Part shown: piece after piece, positions 7,791-16,262 of the stretch
How positions within the stretch are numbered: the stretch's first letter is position 1
Layout of the letters: every line of letters starts with the position of its first letter
Origin: Brevundimonas sp. UBA5866
GTDB lineage: Bacteria; Pseudomonadota; Alphaproteobacteria; Caulobacterales; Caulobacteraceae
Assembly: GCF_002432125.1 (NCBI RefSeq)
Contig: NZ_DJFS01000079.1
Location: forward strand, 1 to 31,828
Direction of reading: 5' to 3'
DNA length: 31,828 nucleotides
Program-made: the position numbers and the translations under genes
The notes under the pieces: generated by a model
Told to the model about the DNA's origin: nothing
Databases searched by the model: none
What the model saw: only the letters and a program-made list of their open reading frames with translations

Positions 7791-9450
7791 TTTTCTTCTT
7801 TCCGAAGGCGGCGAGGAGCAGCAGACCGCCGCAGACCATCGCGATGTTCAGGACAGACAGGGTGACGACGAGATCCACACCGCCGGTGGCCCACAGGGAA
7901 ACCAGAAGCGAACCGATCACTTCGGTGCCCGGACCCAGCAGATAGACGCCGGTCGAGTATTCACGGACGAAGGTGACGAACAGCAGCAGCCAGGAGCCGA
8001 TCAGGCCGGCCTTGATCAGCGGCAGGGTCAGTTCGCGGCTGACACGTCCGGCAGAGGCACCGGCCACGCGGCCCGCTTCTTCCAGATCGGGTGAAATCTG
8101 CAGCAGCGAGGCCGAGATCAGGCGCATGCCATAGGCCATCCACACCAGCGTGTAGGCGAACCACATGGCCAGCAGGGTTTGGCGGAAGGGTTGCAGAGGC
8201 GGGAAGAACAGGAAGACCCAGAAGATGGCCAGACCGGCGATGATGCCCGGCATGGCCCGCGGCAGCAGGACCATATAGTCCAGCGTCGCGCTCCACTTGG
8301 TCGGCCAGCGGTGGGTGGCAAGGTTCATCAGGGTGTAAACACCCACTGCCGCCGCGCCACCGGCGATCGCCAGGATCAGCGTATTTATGATGCCGCGGAC
8401 AACGTTTGGATATTCCGCCAGCTCGCGGAAATTGTTCAGCGTCAGGACCTGAGCCAGATCGACCCCCTCACCCCAGGAGGTGACGAAGGCCCGCATGATC
8501 AGGGCACCAACCGGCGCACCGACCGTAACCAGCAGCCACAGGACAATCAGTGCCAAGGCGGGCCATTTCCACACGCCGATACGCAGGGGGCGGCTTTGCG
8601 TGGCCTTGCCCTTGACCGAGATGTAGCGGTTGGCGTTCTTCAGCAGGCGGCGCTGCAGGAAGACCAGCGGCAGGGCGATGGCGATGATCACGATCACGAC
8701 CACAGCCATCAGCTGATAGCTGGGGATGCCCAGAATATTGGTCAGGCCATACAGATAGGTGGCCAGAACCTGCGTGCCTTGCGGATCGGCAAGGATCAGC
8801 GGCAGGCCGAACAGTTCGAAGCCGAGGAAAAAGACCAGAACCGCCGAGTACAGCAGGCTGGGCATGATCATGGGCAGGGATACCGTCAGCGCCGTACGCA
8901 GGGGCCCTGCCCCCGTCGCACGGGCGGCGTCCTCAACGTCCGAACCCAGACTGCGCAATGCTGTTGAGGCATAGATATAGACGTGCGGAACGTGGGTCAG
9001 GCCCGCCAGTATGATCAGCGAGGTGGTGGAATAGAGGTTCCAGGGGATGAAACCGAAGATGTCCTTGGCCCAAAGGCTGATGAAGCCGACCGGCCCGAAA
9101 GCCATGACAAAGCCGAAAGCCAGAACGATGGACGAGACAAACATCGGGGCCAGCATCAGCGGCTCTAGCCAGCGGACGCCGGGCAGATCGGTACGCACCA
9201 ACAGCAGACCCAAAAGCCCGCCGATAGGCACGGCGATCAAGGTCATTCCCGCTGAAATCAGGGCTGAGTTGCCCAGGGCCTTGAAGAAGGCCGGATCACT
9301 GAAAACAAAGCGGAAGGCATCAAGCGTGAAGTGGACATTGCGAGCGAAGAACGGACCGTTCAGGAAGCTTTGCCAGACCACCAGCCCGATTGGGGCAAGG
9401 ATTACGAAAATGGCTGCCAGAACGATGGCAATACGAAACTGCGGCTTCAT
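7783..9450 (-). CDS. ABC transporter permease, two fused membrane domains (FbpB/AfuB-like)
   Basis: A 555-residue inner-membrane protein. It contains about 12 hydrophobic segments in two homologous halves, each with the EAA-type loop that docks to the ATPase: DVEDAARATGAGPLRTALTV in the first half and DLEEAGRVAGASAGRVSREL in the second. The fused layout is typical of AfuB/FbpB-type iron and sugar-phosphate importers. It starts in an ATGA overlap with the binding-protein gene and its end overlaps the ATPase start, so the three genes form one tightly coupled operon. The substrate cannot be read from the sequence. Confidence 0.9.
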   Translation of the reverse strand: MKPQFRIAIVLAAIFVILAPIGLVVWQSFLNGPFFARNVHFTLDAFRFVFSDPAFFKALGNSALISAGMTLIAVPIGGLLGLLLVRTDLPGVRWLEPLMLAPMFVSSIVLAFGFVMAFGPVGFISLWAKDIFGFIPWNLYSTTSLIILAGLTHVPHVYIYASTALRSLGSDVEDAARATGAGPLRTALTVSLPMIMPSLLYSAVLVFFLGFELFGLPLILADPQGTQVLATYLYGLTNILGIPSYQLMAVVVIVIIAIALPLVFLQRRLLKNANRYISVKGKATQSRPLRIGVWKWPALALIVLWLLVTVGAPVGALIMRAFVTSWGEGVDLAQVLTLNNFRELAEYPNVVRGIINTLILAIAGGAAAVGVYTLMNLATHRWPTKWSATLDYMVLLPRAMPGIIAGLAIFWVFLFFPPLQPFRQTLLAMWFAYTLVWMAYGMRLISASLLQISPDLEEAGRVAGASAGRVSRELTLPLIKAGLIGSWLLLFVTFVREYSTGVYLLGPGTEVIGSLLVSLWATGGVDLVVTLSVLNIAMVCGGLLLLAAFGKKKNG

Positions 9451-10610
9451 GGCTGCTGCTCTTCCTTACCGCTAAGCGTTTCGGTCCAACGGCGCAGGAA
9501 GCGCAGACGCGTTTCCTGATCCAGATTGGCCAACAGGGCCGGTCCAACGCGGATTTCACGCGTGTTCTCCGGCAAGGAGGCATAGATGGCGGGCGCAGCG
9601 ACATCAGAACGGATGGAGCGCATGTTGCGCTTGACCAGGTGCTCCTGCCCCCGCTTGGACAGCATGAAATCCAGGAAGAGCTTGGCTGCGTTGGGGTTGC
9701 GTGCATCCTTCGGAATGAAAGCGATGCGCGACATCACCAGCGTGTAATCGTTCGGGAAGACGACGCCGACCGACGGGTCCTTGCTGGCACGCTCGACGGC
9801 ATAGGAGCCGATCATGTTGAAAGCCAGCAGGCTCTCGCCCGAAACGATGCGCTCCATCATGGCGCCGGTGGAGGTGTAGAGCTTCGGGTTGGTCGGGCCC
9901 AGGGCGGCGACAAAGTCCCAGGTGTCGCCGGTCGCGAGCACATCCTGTGTGATGTAAAGGAAGCCGACGCCGGATTTCACCGGGTTATAGGACGTGATTT
10001 TTTCCTGATAAAACCCGGGCTTGCGACGCAGAAGATCGGTCAGTTCGGCATGGTTTTGCGGAACGTCCTCTTCCGGCATCAGTCGTTTGTTGTAGGCGAA
10101 AACAATCGGCTCGCCCGTGGTGCCGTAGGCCTCGTTTTTCCACACAGACCCTTCAGGCAGGGCGGCTTTTTCGGGCGAGGCATAGGGTTGTGCATAGCCG
10201 TCGTTGACCAGCTTGATCTGAAGGTCCATCGCCGAACTCCACAGCAGGTCGGCCGAGCCCTCGCGGGCCGCGACTTCAGCGATGAAGCGGCTGTAAATCT
10301 CCGTGGAGTTCAGATCCGCATATTCAACATTGATTTCCGGGTATAGAGAACGGAAATCATTGATGAGTTCGGTCACCTCACGCGCGTCTGTGGCCGAGTA
10401 GATGCTCAGACGGCCTTCTTGTTTGGCGGCCTCTATGATCTGTGCATACGAGCGCGGGTATCCGGCAGGTACGGACTCTATACTGGCGATAGTGGGCTCG
10501 ACGACGGGTCGTGGAGCACTCTTGTCATCGCGCAAGATATTCCAGACCAGACCCGCAGCCAGGGCCGTTCCTGATATTGCGCATAGGGTTAGTATCGTGC
10601 GTTTTTGCAC
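9447..10610 (-). CDS. ABC transporter periplasmic solute-binding protein (AfuA/PgtC-like, family 1)
   Basis: A 387-residue protein with an N-terminal hydrophobic segment (RTILTLCAISGTALAAGLVW) that lacks a clear cleavage site, so it may stay membrane-anchored. The body begins IIEAAKQEGRLSIYSATDA, the standard opening of the Fe(3+)/sugar-phosphate/thiamine binding-protein fold, followed by LWSSAMDLQ and GEPIVFAYNKRL. I favour the GTG at 10608–10610: the perfect AGGAGG at 10618–10623 is 7 nt from it but only 1 nt from the ATG at 10616. It is the first gene of the leftward operon and diverges from the two-component genes, with which it shares a short regulatory region. Related AfuA and PgtC proteins bind phosphorylated sugars or glycerates, which is the basis of my substrate guess. 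Confidence 0.85.
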   Translation of the reverse strand: MQKRTILTLCAISGTALAAGLVWNILRDDKSAPRPVVEPTIASIESVPAGYPRSYAQIIEAAKQEGRLSIYSATDAREVTELINDFRSLYPEINVEYADLNSTEIYSRFIAEVAAREGSADLLWSSAMDLQIKLVNDGYAQPYASPEKAALPEGSVWKNEAYGTTGEPIVFAYNKRLMPEEDVPQNHAELTDLLRRKPGFYQEKITSYNPVKSGVGFLYITQDVLATGDTWDFVAALGPTNPKLYTSTGAMMERIVSGESLLAFNMIGSYAVERASKDPSVGVVFPNDYTLVMSRIAFIPKDARNPNAAKLFLDFMLSKRGQEHLVKRNMRSIRSDVAAPAIYASLPENTREIRVGPALLANLDQETRLRFLRRWTETLSGKEEQQP

Positions 10611-10683
10611 GGCCATGCCTCCTATGGTGTATCCATCCCAATGGAGTCTTATTGCTCCGTTCAGGCATGTTATGGCTTGAATG

Positions 10684-10701
10684 CTGTCACGAACCTGTCA
10701 C
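10684..10701. promoter_or_regulatory. Pho-box-like direct repeat in the divergent promoter
   Basis: CTGTCAC GAAC CTGTCAC is two identical 7-mers separated by 4 bp (an 11-bp period), the geometry and near-consensus sequence of a PhoB box (CTGTCAT, 4 bp, CTGTCAY). It lies 73 bp from the leftward start and 11 bp before the response-regulator ATG. Read leftward, CATAAC begins 9 nt after the box, a possible −10. The consensus orientation points rightward, which would place transcription very close to the ATG. The neighbouring OmpR-type regulator is an alternative ligand for the site. Confidence 0.6.
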
Positions 10702-10712
10702 TGGTTTTATGA

Positions 10713-11384
10713 ATGTCGCGCATACTGCTGATTGAAGATGACGCTCCTCTGAGAAGGGCTTTGGAAGCTTCACTGAAAGCTTTGCAATACAGTGTGGATA
10801 TTTCAGAAGACGGTGAAACAGCTTTGGCGCTTGCCGCCGAGAGCGACTATGACGCGATCATACTGGACATCGGCCTGCCCGATATTTCGGGCCTTATGGT
10901 GCTCAAACGAATGCGGCGCTCGGGTTTGAAGACCCCCATCCTGATGCTGACCGCGCATGACACCATAGAGGATCGTGTGGCGGGCCTGGATCACGGTGCC
11001 GACGACTATCTGCTCAAACCCTTTGCCCAGCCCGAGCTGGAGGCGCGTTTGCGGGCCTTGGTCCGTCGCGGTGCGGGCGACCCCAATCCCTCCATTGTCA
11101 TCGGGCCGCTGGTGATCGACCGGGCGACCTCAACAGCCACTCTCGACGGTCGGCCACTGGACCTGCGGCGGCGCGAGTGGGCCGTTCTGGAGAGCCTGTC
11201 GATCCGCCGGGGCAAGGTCGTACCGCGAGAGCGCCTGTTGGCCGATGTATTTGATCAGGACGATGAAATCGCGCCCAACGCACTAGAGGTCTACGTCGCT
11301 CGCCTGCGCAAGAAACTGGAGCCAGATGGCCCTAAAATCAGGACCTTGCGCGGACTTGGTTATCTATTGGATACGCATGGCTGA
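10713..11384 (+). CDS. OmpR/TctD-type response regulator
   Basis: A 223-residue two-domain regulator. The receiver (1–115) has the acidic pair E8/D9-D10, phosphoacceptor D52 in ILDIGLP, a conserved Thr in MLTAHD and Lys in LKPFAQ. The C-terminal winged helix (about 125–220) has RRREWAVLE and NALEVYVARLRKKLE, the OmpR DNA-recognition region. It diverges from the transport operon and overlaps the histidine kinase by 8 bp, so it very likely controls the transporter/porin genes and itself. The only start with the full receiver is the ATG at 10713; no good ribosome binding site precedes it. The arrangement recalls TctDE and PgtAB, where a two-component pair controls an adjacent carboxylate or phosphoglycerate importer. 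Confidence 0.9.
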   Translation: MSRILLIEDDAPLRRALEASLKALQYSVDISEDGETALALAAESDYDAIILDIGLPDISGLMVLKRMRRSGLKTPILMLTAHDTIEDRVAGLDHGADDYLLKPFAQPELEARLRALVRRGAGDPNPSIVIGPLVIDRATSTATLDGRPLDLRRREWAVLESLSIRRGKVVPRERLLADVFDQDDEIAPNALEVYVARLRKKLEPDGPKIRTLRGLGYLLDTHG

Positions 11385-12750
11385 GACGCGCGCGGGGTCT
11401 GTTACCAGCCGTCTTTTGCGGGCGCTGATCGGGCCGATGATTGCGGTGGCCCTGATCTTCGGGGCTGGCGGTACCCTGCTCATCAAGCGGATTGTCGAAC
11501 AGGTGAACGACCGACCGCTGGAAGCTTCGGTTACAGCCATCGCCGATACATTGGCCGTTTATCAGGGAGAGATCACCCTGGACCTGCCCCCGGCGGCCTT
11601 CGGCCTGCTGGAAGATGCCGAGCGGGACAATGTCTATTACAACATCACCAAGTCGGGTGAACTGATCACGGGCTATGCAGATCTGCCTCTGGCACCGACC
11701 ACGACGATCGATGATGTGACCTTCCGCTACATCACCTACCGCGACCAGCGCATACGGGTGGCCGAAACGGCGCGGCTTCTGCCGCGTATCGATGAACCCG
11801 TCGTGATCCAGGTCGGAGAGACGATTGAAGGCCGCAGAGCCTTGATCCGACAGCTGCTGATCGCCTTGGGGGCACTGGAGATTTCACTCGTGTCGCTGAC
11901 GGCCATTCTGGTGCCTGCTGCCGTGCGCTGGGGACTGCGGCCTTTGCGGCGCATCGAGGCGGCAGCGCAGACGCGAGAGGCCGTGTTCACTCCCCTCCCC
12001 ATCCATCAGGCCCCGCATGAGGTGCGCAGCTTGATTGTCGCGTTCAATACCCTGCTGCAAAGGCTTGAAACGGCAACTGACGGCATCCGCCGCTTTACAG
12101 CCGATGCCTCGCACCAGTTTCGTACGCCCGTCGCTGTCATGCGTACAAACATCGCCACGCTGGAGCGTTCGATCCCCGATACGGATGACGCGAGGGAACG
12201 CTTTGCCGATCTGGACGCCAGCGCCGCCCGCCTGCAGCGTTTGCTGGAACAGCTGCTTTCACTGGCCCGCGCCGAAAATGCATCGGCGGCAAACCTGCAA
12301 TCCGTCGATCTGGAGGCCTTGATCCGGCAGATCGCTATGGACCATGCCCCGCGGGCACTGAATGCCGGTCAGGACATTCACTTCAGCGGTCCGCCTTCAC
12401 CGCTGATGGTGACGGGCAATCCGTTCCTGATTGCTGAAATCGCCGGAAACCTGCTCGATAATGCGGTCCGCTATGCCGGAACGGGCGCGACAGTCACGGT
12501 GGGCGTCGAACAGGATGGCCATTTTGGTGTACTGACCATCGCGGACGACGGCCCCGGCGTGCCTGAGGAATTCCGCAGGCGCATAGGCCAGCGTTTTATG
12601 CGCGTGGGTGGTGATCGCGATGCTTTCGGTTCCGGGCTTGGCCTGTCTATCGCCGACCGTCTTGCCCAATCCATGAATGGGCAACTGACGATCACCCACG
12701 GCCAGAAGGGACTGAGAGTCAGTCTGCGGCTTCCACTGGCGGATGGCTGA
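11377..12750 (+). CDS. TctE-like membrane sensor histidine kinase
   Basis: A 457-residue kinase from the ATG at 11377, which overlaps the regulator stop by 8 bp; a longer frame from 11326 would run deep into the regulator gene. Order: TM1 (about 16–37), a periplasmic sensor region of about 120 residues in the style of the TctE N-terminal domain, TM2 (about 160–182), a HAMP-like linker, the H-box TADASHQFRTP with phosphorylated H246, then N-box NLLDNAVRY, G1 DDGPGVP and G2 GSGLGLSI. All catalytic motifs are present. It should sense a periplasmic ligand, plausibly the transporter's substrate or loaded binding protein, and phosphorylate D52 of the adjacent regulator. The ligand is not deducible from sequence. 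Confidence 0.9.
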   Translation: MAETRAGSVTSRLLRALIGPMIAVALIFGAGGTLLIKRIVEQVNDRPLEASVTAIADTLAVYQGEITLDLPPAAFGLLEDAERDNVYYNITKSGELITGYADLPLAPTTTIDDVTFRYITYRDQRIRVAETARLLPRIDEPVVIQVGETIEGRRALIRQLLIALGALEISLVSLTAILVPAAVRWGLRPLRRIEAAAQTREAVFTPLPIHQAPHEVRSLIVAFNTLLQRLETATDGIRRFTADASHQFRTPVAVMRTNIATLERSIPDTDDARERFADLDASAARLQRLLEQLLSLARAENASAANLQSVDLEALIRQIAMDHAPRALNAGQDIHFSGPPSPLMVTGNPFLIAEIAGNLLDNAVRYAGTGATVTVGVEQDGHFGVLTIADDGPGVPEEFRRRIGQRFMRVGGDRDAFGSGLGLSIADRLAQSMNGQLTITHGQKGLRVSLRLPLADG

Positions 12751-12804
12751 TCGGGCGGGAAATCTCTGATTGACCTTGGCCATCGACAGCCGTACTGCCG
12801 GAAC

Positions 12805-12990
12805 TGCGTCAGGTTCCCCTCATCGGGGATTAAAAGGGAACGGAGTTTCAAGCTCCGGCTGTTCCCGCAACTGTAAGCGGCTAGCCCGCGCGTCATAAGC
12901 CACTGGGGAACGCCAGGTCGATGACCTTGCAATCTCTGGGAAGGCGGCGTGCACCGGCGTCGATCCGCAAGCCAGGAGACCTACCTGTCG
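12805..12990 (+). ncRNA. Cobalamin (AdoCbl) riboswitch upstream of btuB
   Basis: The conserved core is visible in order: CAGGTTCCC (12810–12818), TTAAAAGGGAA, CCCGCAACTGTAAGCGG (12864–12880), GCCACTGGG (about 12899–12907), GGGAAGGCGG (12938–12947), then GATCCGCAAGCCAGGAGACCT (12962–12982), which includes the B12 box. Downstream, CCACGTGGC and GCCAGGTGG (about 13001–13030) can form a near-perfect hairpin, a candidate expression platform; no T-tract follows, so translational control is more likely. Binding of adenosylcobalamin should repress the TonB receptor that follows. Confidence 0.93.
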
Positions 12991-13121
12991 CGGTCGTTCT
13001 CCACGTGGCCGGGAATAGCCAGGTGGTCGAGGCAACTCGTGTGACGACATCGTTTTCAACCGCGTTCAGCGGGTGATGGCGCGTGTCCAACCGCACGTGC
13101 CTTTGCCGGCTGTGCGCCTCC

Positions 13122-15089
13122 ATGTGGGATGTCACATTGAACAGGCTTCTTTTCCCGGCTGCGGGCTTTGCCGTTCTTATTTCGTCGCAGGCTTTCGCCG
13201 CCGAGCTGGATCAACAGGCGGCTGCGCCGTCTGTCGCCGACAGGACGGCGGCTACGGCGCTTGGCGATATTGTGGTTACGGCCAACCGTTCGGCACAGTC
13301 GATCGACAAGGTCGGCGCTTCGGTCACTGTCCTGACGGCAGCGGCGCTGGAAGCATCACAGGCCACGGCTGTGCCCGATGCCCTGGCCCGAACCCCGGGC
13401 GTCAGTTTCGCCCGTAACGGCGGCATCGGTACCGTCACCTCGGTCAACATACGCGGTGCAGAGGGGCACCACACTGTCGTGCTTATCGACGGGGTGAAAA
13501 TGAATGACCCCTCCTCGACCCAAGGTGGTGCGAACTTCAGCAATCTGCTGGTCGGGGACCTGAGCCGGATCGAGGTGCTTCGCGGGGCACAATCGACCCT
13601 GTGGGGCAGTCAGGCTATCGGAGGCGTGGTCAACATCATCACTGCCGAGCCTACGCAAGCCCTGCAAGGCTATGTCAGTGCCGAGGCCGGATCGTTTGGT
13701 ACGCGGTATTTCCGTGGTGCCGTAGGCGGCACCAATGACCGTTTCAGCTGGCGTGTAGCCGCAAACCGGTATGACACAGACGGTTATTCCGCCTTTGCTG
13801 CGGGCACCGAAAATGACGGCTACAGCCAGAATGGTCTGTCGGGCCGGATGAACCTGAAAATCACCGATGCCGTGTCGGTAGATCTGCGTGCCGTCTGGTC
13901 GGATGGCACAAGCCAGTTCGACTCCTTCAATGGCGACAGCCGCGAATACAGTACGACCCAGGAACTGGCATCGTACGCGGGCTTGAACTTTGACCTGCTG
14001 GATGGACGTCTGCGTAACCGTATCGGTTTTTCCTACACGGATACCCAACGCGACAGCATCAATCCCGACAGATTGATCGAGCCCACGACTTTTGAGGCAA
14101 AGGGCGAAAACAAGCGGTTGGACTATCAAGGCAGCTTTGCCTTCACGGATAATCTGAGCGCCGTTTTCGGCATCGAGTCCGAGCGTGCCGAAATGCGCAG
14201 CCGGTCGCTGCCGAACAGCACGGTCAAGCCTGCTTTCGGTACGGGCAAAGCCGATCAGGACAGCGCCTATGTGCAACTGCAATGGGAGGCTGTGCCCGGC
14301 ATCAACCTGACCGCAGGGGTGCGCTATGACGACCATGCCCGCTATGGCGACAAGACGCTGGGCCAGTTCGCTGCCGCGTGGACGCTGAACGAGGGAAAGA
14401 CAGTCCTGCGGGCCAGCTGGGCACAGGGTTTCCGCGCGCCGGGCCTGTATGAACTGTACAGCGAATACGGCAATCTGGACCTTCAGCCCGAAGCCTTTGA
14501 TGCCTGGGAAGTCAGCGTCCAGCAGCGCCTGCTGGACAGGGCGTCCCTCGGTATCACCTACTTCAACCGCCAGTCCGATAACGAGATCCGTTACAAGGGC
14601 TGCAGCTTCGGCACCACCGACCCGCTCTGCACTGTAAACGGCAATACGCGCTGGGGTTATTACGAGAACATCCAGAAAACCGAAGCCCAGGGCATCGAAG
14701 TCACTGGTGCTTTTGACGTGACGTCGGCCCTTCGCATTGCGGCCAACTATACATGGACGGATGCGATCAACGCATCGGGGGCCAGCAAGGGCAAGCGTCT
14801 GACCCAGCGTCCGGAACACATGGCCAATCTATCGGCGGACTATGCGTTTGCGTCTGGGCTCAAGACGGGCGTGGCTGTCCGCTATGCCGGCAAGGCCTTT
14901 GCGAATGCAGCCAACAGTGATGCGCTGGACGCCTATACGCTGGTGGATTTGCGCGCATCCTATCCGGTCAACGACACCCTCGAAGTGTATGGCCGTATCG
15001 AGAACCTGTTCGATGAACAGTATCAGGTCGTCCGTGGCTATGGCACGGCTGACCGCAGCGTATACGGCGGCGTCAGAATCCGCTTCTGA
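13122..15089 (+). CDS. btuB: TonB-dependent vitamin B12 receptor BtuB
   Basis: A 655-residue outer-membrane receptor. After a signal peptide (LLFPAAGFAVLISSQAFAAE) comes a TonB-box-like segment (LGDIVVTANRSAQSIDKV), a plug domain with TPGVSFARNGG, VNIRGAEGHHTVVLIDGVKM and IEVLRGAQSTLWGSQAIGG, then a 22-strand-type barrel ending VYGGVRIRF. The plug motifs and length fit BtuB, and the B12 riboswitch directly upstream supports cobalamin or corrinoid as substrate. The start is uncertain: the ATG at 13122 lacks a ribosome binding site; a TTG at 13137 has GGGA 9 nt before it; a GTG at 13083 is also in frame. The riboswitch may mask the real one. Energy would come from TonB–ExbBD encoded elsewhere. 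Confidence 0.9.
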   Translation: MWDVTLNRLLFPAAGFAVLISSQAFAAELDQQAAAPSVADRTAATALGDIVVTANRSAQSIDKVGASVTVLTAAALEASQATAVPDALARTPGVSFARNGGIGTVTSVNIRGAEGHHTVVLIDGVKMNDPSSTQGGANFSNLLVGDLSRIEVLRGAQSTLWGSQAIGGVVNIITAEPTQALQGYVSAEAGSFGTRYFRGAVGGTNDRFSWRVAANRYDTDGYSAFAAGTENDGYSQNGLSGRMNLKITDAVSVDLRAVWSDGTSQFDSFNGDSREYSTTQELASYAGLNFDLLDGRLRNRIGFSYTDTQRDSINPDRLIEPTTFEAKGENKRLDYQGSFAFTDNLSAVFGIESERAEMRSRSLPNSTVKPAFGTGKADQDSAYVQLQWEAVPGINLTAGVRYDDHARYGDKTLGQFAAAWTLNEGKTVLRASWAQGFRAPGLYELYSEYGNLDLQPEAFDAWEVSVQQRLLDRASLGITYFNRQSDNEIRYKGCSFGTTDPLCTVNGNTRWGYYENIQKTEAQGIEVTGAFDVTSALRIAANYTWTDAINASGASKGKRLTQRPEHMANLSADYAFASGLKTGVAVRYAGKAFANAANSDALDAYTLVDLRASYPVNDTLEVYGRIENLFDEQYQVVRGYGTADRSVYGGVRIRF

Positions 15090-15095
15090 TGTATT

Positions 15096-15121
15096 GAGGC
15101 GGCCTTACAATAGGCCGCCTC
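15096..15121 (+). terminator. Hairpin downstream of btuB
   Basis: GAGGCGGCC and GGCCGCCTC form a perfect 9-bp GC-rich stem around an 8-nt loop, starting 6 bp after the btuB stop. No T-run follows, so termination may be incomplete and some read-through into cobT, which would bring it under riboswitch control, is possible. Confidence 0.65.
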
Positions 15122-15170
15122 CCCTACCATCCACTTGTTTCCCCGCTGTGACTCGACAAGGGCATAGACT

Positions 15171-15184
15171 CTGTAGAGCTACAG
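15171..15184. promoter_or_regulatory. Palindrome upstream of cobT, operator-like
   Basis: CTGTAG AG CTACAG has two perfect 6-bp arms around a 2-bp centre and lies 32 bp before the cobT start. It fits an operator for a dimeric regulator or a short hairpin in the leader. The 94-bp gap between the btuB hairpin and cobT is too short to hold a second B12 riboswitch. Confidence 0.3.
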
Positions 15185-15215
15185 CATACTTCAGTGTTTC
15201 TCGGTTGGCTGGGCT

Positions 15216-16262
15216 ATGGCAATGATCGACAAAGATTTTTTCAATATCCCGCCACTGAGCAAAGACCTCGGTCCCGAGATCGAGGCCCATATAGACGGCA
15301 AGGCCAAGCCCCCGAAGTCTTTGGGCCGTGTCGAAGAACTGGCCCATCAAATCGGTCTGATCCAGCAATCGCTGAACCCCCGGATCCAAAAGCCTGCGCT
15401 CGTTGTGTTTGCGGGCGATCACGGCATGACGGGTTCAGGCGTGGCGGCATTTCCGGCAGGCGTGACCGTGTCGATGGTGGACAGTCTTCTGTCGGGCAGA
15501 GCCACCGCCAATGCTTTTGCCGGTGTGGTGGGCGCTGATGTCCATGTCGTGGATGCGGGGGTCAATCATGATCTGTCCGACCGCGCGGGACTGATCCACC
15601 GTAAGATCGCGATGGGCACAAACGATGCCTCCATCGAACCGGCAATGACCCGCGAACAGGCTGAGAAAGCACTCGCATACGGTGCGGATGTGGCTGCGGA
15701 GATTGTCGCCGGCGGTGCCGATCTGCTGGCATTGGGCGAGATGGGGATCGGCAATAGTTCATCGGCTTCCTTGCTTGTGCACCGACTGACAAATGCCCCT
15801 CTTCACCTGTGTATCGGCCCGGGCGCGGGTCATTCCGAAGCCAGTATGAAGGTCAAGCGCGCGACCTTGGCCAAGGCCGCTGACCGTTCGACGGCAACCG
15901 ATCCTATGGAGGTGCTTGTCGAGTTCGGCGGTTTTGAAATCGCCATGATCGCGGGCGCAGTCATCGGCTGTGCACGGCAAGGTGTGCCGGTTCTGATCGA
16001 TGGTTTCATCTGCTCGTCGGCTGCCTTGCTGGCTATCCGGCTGGTTCCGCAGGTGCGTGATTACTGCATCTTCACTCATGCCTCGGCCGAGCCCGGCCAT
16101 GCCATCACCATGACGGCGCTGGACGCGCGTCCTCTGCTGGATCTGGATATGCGTTTGGGCGAAGGCACGGGGGCCCTTTTGGCCATACCGATTGTACGGG
16201 CAGCCTGCGCCATGATGTCGGGCGTGGCGTCTCTGGCCGAAGTCATGGAAGCCGCCCGATGA
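15216..16262 (+). CDS. cobT: Nicotinate-nucleotide–dimethylbenzimidazole phosphoribosyltransferase CobT
   Basis: A 348-residue enzyme that transfers phosphoribose from nicotinate mononucleotide to dimethylbenzimidazole, giving alpha-ribazole 5'-phosphate for the lower ligand of cobalamin. Recognisable stretches are PPKSLGRVEELA (about 32–43), VVFAGDHGMTGSGVAAFP, LALGEMGIGNSSSAS and, near the C-terminus, MRLGEGTGALLA with the catalytic glutamate E316. Length and all motifs fit a full, active enzyme. Two ATGs two codons apart (15216, 15222) are possible starts; neither has a good ribosome binding site. It heads an operon with cobS (4-bp overlap) and two further overlapping genes. Together with BtuB this suggests salvage or completion of imported corrinoids; de novo ring genes are not in view. 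Confidence 0.97.
   Translation: MAMIDKDFFNIPPLSKDLGPEIEAHIDGKAKPPKSLGRVEELAHQIGLIQQSLNPRIQKPALVVFAGDHGMTGSGVAAFPAGVTVSMVDSLLSGRATANAFAGVVGADVHVVDAGVNHDLSDRAGLIHRKIAMGTNDASIEPAMTREQAEKALAYGADVAAEIVAGGADLLALGEMGIGNSSSASLLVHRLTNAPLHLCIGPGAGHSEASMKVKRATLAKAADRSTATDPMEVLVEFGGFEIAMIAGAVIGCARQGVPVLIDGFICSSAALLAIRLVPQVRDYCIFTHASAEPGHAITMTALDARPLLDLDMRLGEGTGALLAIPIVRAACAMMSGVASLAEVMEAAR

Noticed and set aside
7768..9475. Long rightward frames opposite the permease and ATPase genes
   Set aside because: They mirror high-GC codon structure of the real leftward genes, lack ribosome binding sites and encode low-complexity Q/D/R-rich products.
13356..14819. A 487-residue leftward frame opposite btuB
   Set aside because: It is the antisense shadow of a clear TonB receptor gene; no family motif or start signal is visible.
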